This document shows, piece after piece, positions 1 to 5,536 of a stretch of 10,127 nt of DNA (positions are counted from its first letter, which is position 1; each line of letters opens with the position of its first letter). The DNA comes from Klenkia sp. GTDB lineage: Bacteria > Actinomycetota > Actinomycetes > Mycobacteriales > Geodermatophilaceae. The notes below the pieces were generated by a model. The model did no database searches. It was not told where the DNA came from and saw nothing but the letters and a program-made list of their open reading frames with translations. The DNA lies in assembly GCA_025966215.1 (NCBI GenBank), contig JAOPVM010000254.1, forward strand, positions 1-10,127, given 5' to 3'. The position numbers and the translations under genes were made by a program.

Positions 1-1010
1 GCGGCGACCACCTCGGCCGCGGCGGCGTCCACCCGCTGCTGGAAGGACCACGTGACGTCGGCGATGGCCCGGCCCAGGGCGAGCTCGTTGCGGGCCTGGC
101 GCAGCGAGAACGCCACGTAGCCCAGCGCCCGGGCCACCACCTCCTGCTCGGGGTCCACGGTCGCCCGGGCCCGCTCGAGCACCGCGCCGGAGGTGCGCAG
201 GCTGCGGTCCAGGCTGACCTCGAGCTCGGTGACGTAGCGGGTGACCCCGAGCTGCATGAGCGCCTCGCGGCGCAGCACCGCGTTGGAGCCGCAGAAGAAC
301 GCCGAGTTCCAGCCGTCCTTGCCCTGCTGGATCGGCCCGTAGAACAGCGGTGCCTGGCTGCCCAGCGGGTCGTTCTCGGGCACGTTGGCGAAGTACTGCG
401 GGGTCTGCACCAGCGCGACCTGCTCGTCGGTGAAGTACCCGAGCGTGCGGTCCAGGATGGTCGGCTCGGGCACCTGGTCGGCGTCCAGGATGAGCAGGAA
501 CTCCCCGTCGGTGGCCAGCAGCGCGTTGTTCAGGTTGCCGGCCTTCGCGTGCCGGGGCCGGTCGGTCCAGTCCACCGAGCGGGTGATGTACCCGATCCCC
601 TCGGCCTCGACGAGCTCCCGCAGCTCGGGGCGGGCGCCGTCGTCGAGCACCCACGTCTCGTGCGGGTGGGTGATCGCGAGCGAGGCCCGGGCGGTGCGCA
701 TGACCAGGTCCAGGGGCTCGTTGTAGGTCGCGATCAGCACGTCGACGGTCGCCTCGGGCGGGGCCGGCGGTGGCTCCCCGCGCTGCCGGTAGCGCCACAT
801 GGTGAGCCCGAACAGCAACGAGTCGACGAGGCTGTAGGTCTCCGCGACCACCAGCGGCACGGCCAGCCACCAGGCCGACCAGTTCACGCTGAACAGCCAG
901 CGCCAGACGATGTAGTTCAGCCCCAGCAGGACGGTCAGCAGCACCAGCGAGCGGATGACCACCAACCGGCCGGTCAGCGGTACCGCGCGCTCCCCCCGCC
1001 CGCGGTGCAT
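1..1010 (-). CDS. Cellulose-synthase-like family 2 glycosyltransferase, membrane-bound (3' end outside window)
   Basis: Probable processive GT2 enzyme that builds a polysaccharide at the cytoplasmic membrane from a nucleotide sugar. 336 residues are visible. Two membrane segments lie near residues 16-40 and 45-72. The GT-A domain starts about residue 88 (VDVLIATYNEP) and carries DDG at 123-125, DADQVP at 176-181, QTPQYF at 202-207 and FFCGSNAVLRR at 238-248, in the order seen in BcsA. BcsA would follow with a TED motif, but here the sequence reads RYVTELEVSL (258-267) and then runs into an Arg/Ala/Glu-rich, probably helical stretch to the edge. The real TED and QxxRW motifs may lie beyond an insertion, outside the window. 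The ATG at 1010 shares one base with the TGA of the phosphatase gene (TGATG), so it is the last visible gene of a coupled operon. Sugar and polymer cannot be told from the sequence; cellulose is not assured. Confidence 0.88.
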   Translation of the reverse strand, partial: MHRGRGERAVPLTGRLVVIRSLVLLTVLLGLNYIVWRWLFSVNWSAWWLAVPLVVAETYSLVDSLLFGLTMWRYRQRGEPPPAPPEATVDVLIATYNEPLDLVMRTARASLAITHPHETWVLDDGARPELRELVEAEGIGYITRSVDWTDRPRHAKAGNLNNALLATDGEFLLILDADQVPEPTILDRTLGYFTDEQVALVQTPQYFANVPENDPLGSQAPLFYGPIQQGKDGWNSAFFCGSNAVLRREALMQLGVTRYVTELEVSLDRSLRTSGAVLERARATVDPEQEVVARALGYVAFSLRQARNELALGRAIADVTWSFQQRVDAAAAEVVA

Positions 1011-2245
1011 CAGGCGTCGGGCCGTCGGCGGACCGCCAGCACGGTGACGTCGTCCAGCGGGGCGGAGACGGCGGTGAGCTCGCGGACGGCGGCCACCACG
1101 GCGGCGGGCTCGGGGTCCCGTCGGACCAGGGCGGCCAGGTCGTCGAGGGAGTCCGTCGTCCCGCCGAGGATGTCGAACAGGCCGTCGCTGAACACCGCGA
1201 GGGTGTCCCCGGGCAGCAGCACGAGCTGCCGCTCGGTCCAGGTGGCGTCCCGGTCCAGGCCCAGGGGGAGGTCGCCGCCGGAGAGGTGTTCGGTGCTGCC
1301 GTCGGCGCGCAGCACCAGCGACAGGCCGTGCCCGGCGTCGACGTACCGGAGCACCCCCGTCTCGGGGTCCAGCCGGGCGTGGAAGGCGGTGACGAAGCTG
1401 CCCGAGCGGGCGAGGTCGGGCTCGAGGTCGCGGTTCGTCGCCGCGAACACCCGTCCGAGGGAGACCCCCGCCCACGGCGGTTCGCCGCCGCGGCCGGGTC
1501 GGGACTCCGCGGTGCGCGCGGCACCCCGCAGCACGGCGCGCACGGTGGCCATCAGGATGGCCGCCCCGGTGCCCTTGCCCATCACGTCGGCGACGGTCAG
1601 CGCCAGCCCGCCGGGCACCAGCTCGTGGTCGTAGAGGTCGCCGCCGATGGCCTGGGCCGGGATGCACAGCCCGTCGACGTCCCACCCGGGGACGTCGGGG
1701 GTCGTGGAGGGCAGCAGGCCCCGCTGCACCTGCTGGGCGCGCTCCATCTCCGCGGAGTGCGCCAGCTCCCGCTGTGCCCACTCGCCGAGTTCCTCGAGCA
1801 GCGCCAGCTGGGTGGTGTCCAGCCGCCGGGGGCGGACGTCGAAGAGGCAGAACGTGCCCACGACCTGCCCGGCGGGCCCGAGCAGGGGGTGGCCGGCGTA
1901 GAAACGGATGTGCGGGGCATGGGTGACGGCCGGGGTGTCGGCGAACCGCGGGTCCTCGAAGGTGTCGGGGACGACGAGGGTCTCGGCCAGGCTCACCGTG
2001 CGGTCGCAGAAGGAGGCCTGTCGTGGCGCCTCGGGCACGTCCATCCCGGCGCAGGACTTGAACCAGAGCCGGTCGTGGTCGACCAGGGTGACCGTCGCGA
2101 TGGGCACGCCGAAGACCCGCTGGGCGATCCGGGTGATCCGGTCGAAGCGCTCCTCGGCCGGGGTGCCGATCAGCTGCAGGGCGTCGACGGCCCGCTGACG
2201 CAGGAGCTCGGGGTCCAGGTGGTGGACCAGGTCGCTGGTGGTCAT
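1010..2245 (-). CDS. GAF-domain PP2C-type serine phosphatase (RsbU/SpoIIE family)
   Basis: Predicted cytosolic sensor phosphatase of 411 residues. Residues about 20-160 form a GAF domain (from LQLIGTPAEERFDRI to the helix ending near QREL), which in this family binds a small ligand or senses redox or light. A short linker helix (MERAQQVQRGLLP, 167-179) leads to a SpoIIE-type PP2C domain to the end. Metal-binding acidic residues are visible in GGDLYD (201-206), ADVMGKGTGA (219-228), FSDGLFD (352-358) and LDDVTVL (397-403), so it looks active. Relatives dephosphorylate anti-anti-sigma (STAS) proteins, but no STAS or anti-sigma gene is in the window, so the substrate is unknown. The ATG overlaps the TGA of the upstream GH26 gene by 4 bp (ATGA), and its own TGA overlaps the GT2 start. 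The same frame stays open to 3361, but that extension is a shadow of the GH26 gene. Confidence 0.9.
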   Translation of the reverse strand: MTTSDLVHHLDPELLRQRAVDALQLIGTPAEERFDRITRIAQRVFGVPIATVTLVDHDRLWFKSCAGMDVPEAPRQASFCDRTVSLAETLVVPDTFEDPRFADTPAVTHAPHIRFYAGHPLLGPAGQVVGTFCLFDVRPRRLDTTQLALLEELGEWAQRELAHSAEMERAQQVQRGLLPSTTPDVPGWDVDGLCIPAQAIGGDLYDHELVPGGLALTVADVMGKGTGAAILMATVRAVLRGAARTAESRPGRGGEPPWAGVSLGRVFAATNRDLEPDLARSGSFVTAFHARLDPETGVLRYVDAGHGLSLVLRADGSTEHLSGGDLPLGLDRDATWTERQLVLLPGDTLAVFSDGLFDILGGTTDSLDDLAALVRRDPEPAAVVAAVRELTAVSAPLDDVTVLAVRRRPDA

Positions 2246-3264
2246 GCGTGCTGCCCCGATCGGAGGTCCAGCGCGGTGGTCAGGGCGCGCCCGGACGCCG
2301 GGGAGCTGGCGATCCGCCAGTCGGTCTCCTTGGCGTGGTCGAACCAGATGACGGCCGCGACGTCGCGCTGGGCGTCCAGCCACGTGACCAGGTCGCGGAT
2401 CCAGGCGGCCTTGTCCCCGCCGGCCTCGGCGGAGGCGACCTCGCCGATCACGACCGGCTTCCCGGGGGCGAGGGCGCGCAGCTCGGCGAGGCTGCCGGCG
2501 AACACCGTCTGCGGCGACTGCCAGGTGCTCCAGGACTGCGAGGTGCCCCAGTTGTAGCCGTCCAGGCCGACCACGTCGACGGCATCGGCGCCGGGCCAGG
2601 TGGCCGCCATCGGCGACGACCCGGGGTAGGAGACGTTGGGGTTCCAGACGAACTGGACGTTGCCGGCACCGGCCCGGTCGAAGAGCCGCGCGACGTGCCG
2701 CCAGGCGGCCGTGTAGTCCGCCGCGGTCGTGCCGGCACCGACCGACCACGGGTACCAGTCGCCGTTCTGCTCGTGGGCGAAGCGCAGGTGGACGGTGCCG
2801 CCCCAGCGGCGCAGGGAGTCGGCCCAGGTGCGCAGGTAGGCGTCGTGGGTGCCGGCGGCGATGCTCGCCATCGAGAACCGGGTGCGGTCGGCCGAGCCCC
2901 AGGTCCAGGGCTCCCAGGTGACCACCGGGTCCGCGCCCCGGGCGCGCACGGCGTCCAGGCCGGCCAGCGGGGGCGCGGTGGTGAAGTCGGCGTAGGAGAG
3001 GACGACGCTGGGCCGCTCGCCGGCGGCGGTGGCACTGGCGTCCAGCTCTGCCGACGCGGTGGGGCCGCCGGGGACGCTGATGCCGAAGCGCAGTGCCGTC
3101 GTCCGCCCGGTCGGGGCCGGAGCGGCAGCCGCCGGCCGGGCCGAGGTACCGGTGGGCTCGGCCGGCTTCGTCGGCGGGGCCGCGGCGGCCGGGACTGCGC
3201 CGGCCAGGGCCAGCAGGCCTGCCACGAGCAGTGCGGCGAGGAGACCGGGGATGCGGAACGTCAC
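2242..3264 (-). CDS. Secreted glycoside hydrolase, GH26-like (beta-mannanase type fold)
   Basis: Predicted exported endo-glycanase, 340 residues from the GTG at 3264. The signal peptide runs from MTFRIPG through a Leu/Ala-rich core to AAAA near residue 29, followed by a Pro/Ala/Thr linker to about 55 and a TIM-barrel-like domain to the end. The acid/base Glu is probably E165 in RFAHEQNGDWYPW, which resembles the GH26 HExNG..W motif. The nucleophile is probably E275 in PVVIGEVAS. WEPW (117-120) and WFDH (307-310) are likely substrate-cleft aromatics. An upstream in-frame ATG at 3348 would add 28 residues, Arg-rich at first, before the signal peptide; I prefer the GTG because it gives a normal short n-region, although no good Shine-Dalgarno sequence precedes it. 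It is first in the operon with the phosphatase and GT2, so it may trim or release the polymer the GT2 makes. Substrate (mannan, xylan, mixed-link glucan) is not readable from sequence. Confidence 0.8.
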   Translation of the reverse strand: MTFRIPGLLAALLVAGLLALAGAVPAAAAPPTKPAEPTGTSARPAAAAPAPTGRTTALRFGISVPGGPTASAELDASATAAGERPSVVLSYADFTTAPPLAGLDAVRARGADPVVTWEPWTWGSADRTRFSMASIAAGTHDAYLRTWADSLRRWGGTVHLRFAHEQNGDWYPWSVGAGTTAADYTAAWRHVARLFDRAGAGNVQFVWNPNVSYPGSSPMAATWPGADAVDVVGLDGYNWGTSQSWSTWQSPQTVFAGSLAELRALAPGKPVVIGEVASAEAGGDKAAWIRDLVTWLDAQRDVAAVIWFDHAKETDWRIASSPASGRALTTALDLRSGQHA

Positions 3265-3576
3265 GAGTCGTATGTCGACGGGACCGGAACCGCACTTGAG
3301 CGCCCGTCCGGGGGACGTCCTCCGCCTCGTGGTGGGCCCGCCGGCCACCGACTGTCACCACCGGTGCCGCGGCCGAGACGGGTTGCCCGGGTGGGGCGAC
3401 GGGCCACTGCCTCTCCCGCGGCGCGCCGTGGACTCCCCCGGCGCCTGGCCGGTGCGCGCGCAGGGCTGCTCGGAGGCCTGTGCCAGGGTGTTCGGGCTGG
3501 TGGGAGAGGCGTGAGCCGGGCGACTCCGGGCTCCGGGGCCCCCCGGGCCGGGGTGCGAGCGCCTATCGTGGGCTCC
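3265..3576. promoter_or_regulatory. Divergent intergenic region between the GH26 operon and the HTH gene
   Basis: This 312-bp gap must hold the promoters for both directions. It is extremely GC-rich. Reading frames inside it are open on both strands but show no recognisable protein. A strongly self-complementary stretch of G and C runs (about 3530-3552) sits just upstream of the HTH promoter. On the minus strand ACATAC (3274-3269) lies five bases before the GTG at 3264 and could be a -10 element for a leaderless GH26 transcript, but this is weak. No terminator or known operator is recognised. Confidence 0.35.
3564..3576 (+). promoter_or_regulatory. Probable leaderless promoter (-10 TATCGT) of the HTH gene
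   Basis: TATCGT at 3564-3569 fits the actinobacterial TANNNT -10 consensus and is followed by seven bases and then ATG at 3577. This spacing puts the transcription start on the A of the start codon, and there is no Shine-Dalgarno sequence between them. No convincing -35 is seen, which is common for this promoter class. Confidence 0.55.
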
Positions 3577-3864
3577 ATGACGGGCAGCTCAGACACGACC
3601 ACCCACGCCGCGGTGCGCGCCATCCGGCTCGCCGACGTCGAGCGTCAGGCGGCCCAGTCGGCGGCCCGGGACGCCCAGCGGCGCTGGGAGGCGACCCTGG
3701 TCGCCGCCGTCGAGGCGGGCCACGCCCCCTCCGCCGTCGCCCGCGAGGCCGGGGTGACCCGTAACCGGGTCTCCCAGCTCGTGTCGGCGCACCGTGCTGC
3801 GGGCGAGCAGGCGGCTGCGGCCCCGCGCCGCGGACCGCGGATCGTGCCCAGCCCGCTCAGCTGA
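3577..3864 (+). CDS. Small helix-turn-helix protein, 95 aa
   Basis: Probable small DNA-binding protein of unknown role. Residues 11-48 form a long amphipathic helix rich in Ala, Arg and Gln. Residues about 49-73 (HAPSAVAREAGVTRNRVSQL) match a helix-turn-helix in which AREAGV is the first helix and turn and TRNRVSQLVSAHR the recognition helix, as in MarR/Xre-like or resolvase-type HTHs. The tail (74-95) is Ala, Pro and Arg rich and likely disordered. There is no ligand-binding or enzymatic domain. The start ATG is supported by the TATCGT element seven bases upstream. The same frame is open far upstream, but that is the antisense of GH26. It stands alone, divergent from the GH26 operon and 161 bp before rbpA, so it may regulate either neighbour; this is only positional. 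It resembles short actinobacterial hypothetical proteins of this layout. Confidence 0.75.
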   Translation: MTGSSDTTTHAAVRAIRLADVERQAAQSAARDAQRRWEATLVAAVEAGHAPSAVAREAGVTRNRVSQLVSAHRAAGEQAAAAPRRGPRIVPSPLS

Positions 3865-3880
3865 GCCGACCGCTCGCGGT

Positions 3881-3896
3881 GTGACGTCAGGGTCAC
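3881..3896. repeat. Inverted repeat upstream of rbpA
   Basis: GTGAC (3881-3885) and GTCAC (3892-3896) are separated by six bases, and TGACGTCA (3882-3889) is itself a palindrome. A second small inverted repeat, AAAC-N3-GTTT, lies at 3913-3922 and touches the candidate -35 of rbpA. Either could be an operator, but both are short and unproven. Confidence 0.3.
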
Positions 3897-3918
3897 AGGC
3901 GCGACGAGCGTAAACAGC

Positions 3919-3947
3919 GTTTGCATTGGGCCCGGGAGGGCTATCTT
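3919..3947 (+). promoter_or_regulatory. Candidate rbpA promoter
   Basis: TATCTT at 3942-3947 is a good actinobacterial -10 (TANNNT). Upstream, GTTTGC (3919-3924) is 17 bases away, and the more TTGACA-like TTGCAT (3921-3926) is 15 bases away. Transcription from about 3954 would give a leader of roughly 70 bases. The SigR-type GGAAT...GTT promoter known for Streptomyces rbpA is not visible here. Confidence 0.45.
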
Positions 3948-3976
3948 GGTCGAGGACGACGACGTCCGACTGCCCC

Positions 3977-3992
3977 GGCGAAGCCCTTCGCC
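3977..3992 (+). other. Perfect hairpin in the rbpA 5' leader
   Basis: GGCGAAGCCCTTCGCC is a perfect inverted repeat. As RNA it gives a 6-bp stem (GGCGAA/UUCGCC) with a GCCC loop, within the predicted leader and 33 bases before the GTG start. There is no U-run after it, so it is not an intrinsic terminator. It could affect transcript stability or translation. Confidence 0.4.
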
Positions 3993-4025
3993 CGCTCCGG
4001 TCGGTCACGACTGAGAGGCCTCACC

Positions 4026-4421
4026 GTGCCTGACAACCTCCGTGGTTCCCGGATGGGGACCACCAGCCTCGAGTCCGTGCGCGGGGCCGTGCTCGCCGAG
4101 ACCATGACCCACACGTACGAGTGCCCCCTGGGTCACGACGTCCGGGTCACCTTCGCCGCCGACGCGGTCCCGCCGAACGCGTGGGCCTGTCCCCACCACG
4201 GCCAGACCTCGATCCTGGTGGTCACCCCCGACACCCCTCTCGCCCCGGTGCTGGCCGACGGCGAGGCACCGCCCACCCGGGGCCGCGCCCGGAAGACCGG
4301 ACCGCCGCGGGTGAGCAAGACCCCGTGGGAGATGCTGCTGGAGCGCCGGGAGATCGCCGACCTCGACGAGCTGCTGGCCGAGCGCCTCGACGTGCTGAAG
4401 GCGCGGCGAACCCGCCGGTGA
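4026..4421 (+). CDS. rbpA: RNA polymerase-binding protein RbpA
   Basis: Actinobacteria-specific RNA polymerase accessory protein that binds the core and the housekeeping sigma factor and stabilises the open complex. 131 residues from a GTG preceded by GAGAGG (4013-4018). The N-terminal tail LRGSRMGTTSLES (5-17) matches the family's LRGSRLG..SYE. The central zinc-binding/barrel domain has C33 and H37 (YECPLGHD) and C55 and H58 (WACPHHG). A basic linker (GRARKTG, 85-91) leads to the sigma-interaction helix TPWEMLLERREIADLDELL (99-117), matching family THWDMLLERR.xEELEE. Two oddities are an extra Pro-rich stretch between the zinc domain and the basic linker (about 67-84), which makes it some 15-20 residues longer than the mycobacterial and Streptomyces proteins, and His where Streptomyces has the fourth Cys. 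An in-frame ATG at 4053 would remove part of the conserved tail, so I reject it. Gamma-CA follows after 11 bp. Confidence 0.94.
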   Translation: MPDNLRGSRMGTTSLESVRGAVLAETMTHTYECPLGHDVRVTFAADAVPPNAWACPHHGQTSILVVTPDTPLAPVLADGEAPPTRGRARKTGPPRVSKTPWEMLLERREIADLDELLAERLDVLKARRTRR

Positions 4422-4432
4422 GGTAGTCAGGG

Positions 4433-4963
4433 GTGGTGACCGCACCCCTGATCGCCGCCCTGGGCGACCGTGTCCCCACCGTGGCCGAGACCGCCTTCGT
4501 CGCCCCCACCGCCGTGGTGCTGGGCAGCGTGACCCTGGGCCCGCGGTCCTCGGTCTGGTACGGCGCGATCGTGCGGGCCGACGCCGAGACGATCTCGATC
4601 GGCGCCGACTCCAACGTCCAGGACGGCTCCACCCTGCACAGCGACCCCGGTTTCCCCCTCGTCCTCGGCGACCGGGTCACCGTGGGCCACCGGGTGGTGC
4701 TGCACGGGGCCCGCATCGACGACGACGTCCTCGTGGGCATGGGCGCGGTGGTGATGAACGGGGCCCACGTGGGCTCCGGGTCGATCGTCGCCGCCGGTGC
4801 CGTCGTCACCGAGAACGCCGTCGTCCCGCCCGGCTCGCTGGTCGCCGGGGTGCCGGCGAAGGTGGTCAAGGAGCTCGGCGAGGCCGCAGTCGGCCCGATC
4901 CGCGCCAACGCCACCAGCTACACCGACCGCCTCGACCAGCACCGCGCCCTCCGCCCCCTCTGA
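4433..4963 (+). CDS. Gamma-class carbonic anhydrase-like hexapeptide-repeat protein
   Basis: Left-handed beta-helix protein of the YrdA/PaaY/CaiE group, 176 residues, the normal length. Hexapeptide repeats ([LIV]Gxxxx) run from about residue 20 to 145, followed by a C-terminal helix. The three zinc ligands of gamma carbonic anhydrases are present as H69 (NVQDGSTLH), H86 and H91 (VTVGHRVVLHG), as are R48 and D50 (IVRAD) and Q63. It should trimerise with a metal at each interface. The acidic loop of archaeal Cam is absent, as in CamH/YrdA-type members, so CO2 hydration is possible but unproven; thioesterase or other acyl chemistry is a known alternative (PaaY). Two GTG codons are adjacent (4433, 4436). 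GAGGT at 4420-4424, overlapping the rbpA stop, is eight bases from the first, so I use 4433. The 11-bp gap indicates co-transcription with rbpA. Confidence 0.92.
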   Translation: MVTAPLIAALGDRVPTVAETAFVAPTAVVLGSVTLGPRSSVWYGAIVRADAETISIGADSNVQDGSTLHSDPGFPLVLGDRVTVGHRVVLHGARIDDDVLVGMGAVVMNGAHVGSGSIVAAGAVVTENAVVPPGSLVAGVPAKVVKELGEAAVGPIRANATSYTDRLDQHRALRPL

Positions 4964-5100
4964 CGGCAAGCGCCCGCACCGGGGCACCCCCATCGCAGGA
5001 AGCGCCCTGTCTGGGGGTCGAGGGCCTGCGGGGTCGTTGCCCGTGGACAACCCGGTCCGGCTGCGCCTCGCCGCGCCCGGGTGTGCGCGTGTTCAGTCAG
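4964..5100. other. Short non-coding stretch after the gamma-CA gene
   Basis: No gene, tRNA or clear terminator is seen. AAGCGCCC occurs twice (4968-4975 and 5000-5007). Together with 5101-5536 it forms the largest stretch of the window without an intact gene. Confidence 0.3.
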
Positions 5101-5500
5101 ATGCGCCTCACCGAGGGCGTCTTCATCGGCATCGCAGGTGGTCCAGGGGGTCGACGCCACCCGGGTCTCCTGTTCGACCACGACACCCGCTGCCTGGGGG
5201 CGGCGCTCGTGCTCCCTGCCGGGTACGCCGTCGGAGGGCTGTCGGCCGTCGGTCGGTACGCCGCACCCCTGCTCGGTCCGTCGACCCGGTCGTGGCCGTG
5301 GGCCCGGGCGGCGCCACCTGGCGGGGACCGAGGGAGGTGCGGGTGCACCGCAGCGACCTGTCCGACGTCGACGTGGTGGTCGACAGGCGCGGCTGCGCGC
5401 GGCGGGGTGGGTGGTGCTGAGGCTGGCGAACGCAGACCTCTACGACGTGGACGACGTCGTGCGTCGCGTGCAGGCCCTGGTCGTGGCACGCGCAGCCTGA
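5101..5500 (+). pseudogene. Decayed DUF559/AbiEi-like protein, frameshifted and internally deleted
   Basis: Three pieces in three successive frames read like one known actinobacterial protein type of about 280-300 residues. Piece one (5101-5280) ends with TRCLGAALVLPAGYAVGGLS and AVGRYAAPLLGP, like the family's RCRGAALLLPEG..SGRSAA segment. Piece two (5283-5382, next frame) reads DPVVAVGPGG and then REVRVHRSDLSDVDVVV, like the DPVEV...VRRS segment. Piece three (5384-5500) reads RQARLRAAGWVVLRLANADL and ends VVRRVQALVVARAA, like the end of a DUF559 endonuclease-fold domain, where the repair-nuclease-like core finishes in GW.VLR.T..DL. One base lost after 5280 explains the first shift. The catalytic middle, well over 100 residues, is missing between pieces two and three. 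Family assignment is from memory of such proteins. A chance open frame on GC-rich DNA is the alternative. Confidence 0.5.
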
Positions 5501-5536
5501 CGACCCCAGGAGGGGCGCTGTCTGCGGGGGAGGGGG

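Noticed and set aside
3269..3300. FliA/WhiG-like promoter before GH26 (TCAA, 16 bases, GTCGACATA on the minus strand)
   Set aside because: Matches to the TAAA-N15/16-GCCGATAA consensus are too poor in both boxes.
2246..3361. Upstream extension of the phosphatase frame to 783 residues
   Set aside because: It is Arg/Pro/Gly-rich nonsense antiparallel in composition to a real protein and overlaps the well-supported GH26 gene on the same strand in another frame; the ATGA at 2245 is the real junction.
3855..3866. Perfect 12-bp palindrome GCTCAGCTGAGC over the HTH stop codon
   Set aside because: It has no loop, so it is no terminator hairpin as such, and no U-run follows; probably chance.
5007..5530. 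CTGTCTG followed by a G-run on both sides of the DUF559-like relic (5007-5017 and 5518-5530)
   Set aside because: Only seven bases match before G-runs of differing length in GC-rich DNA; too short to claim target-site duplications or a mobile element.
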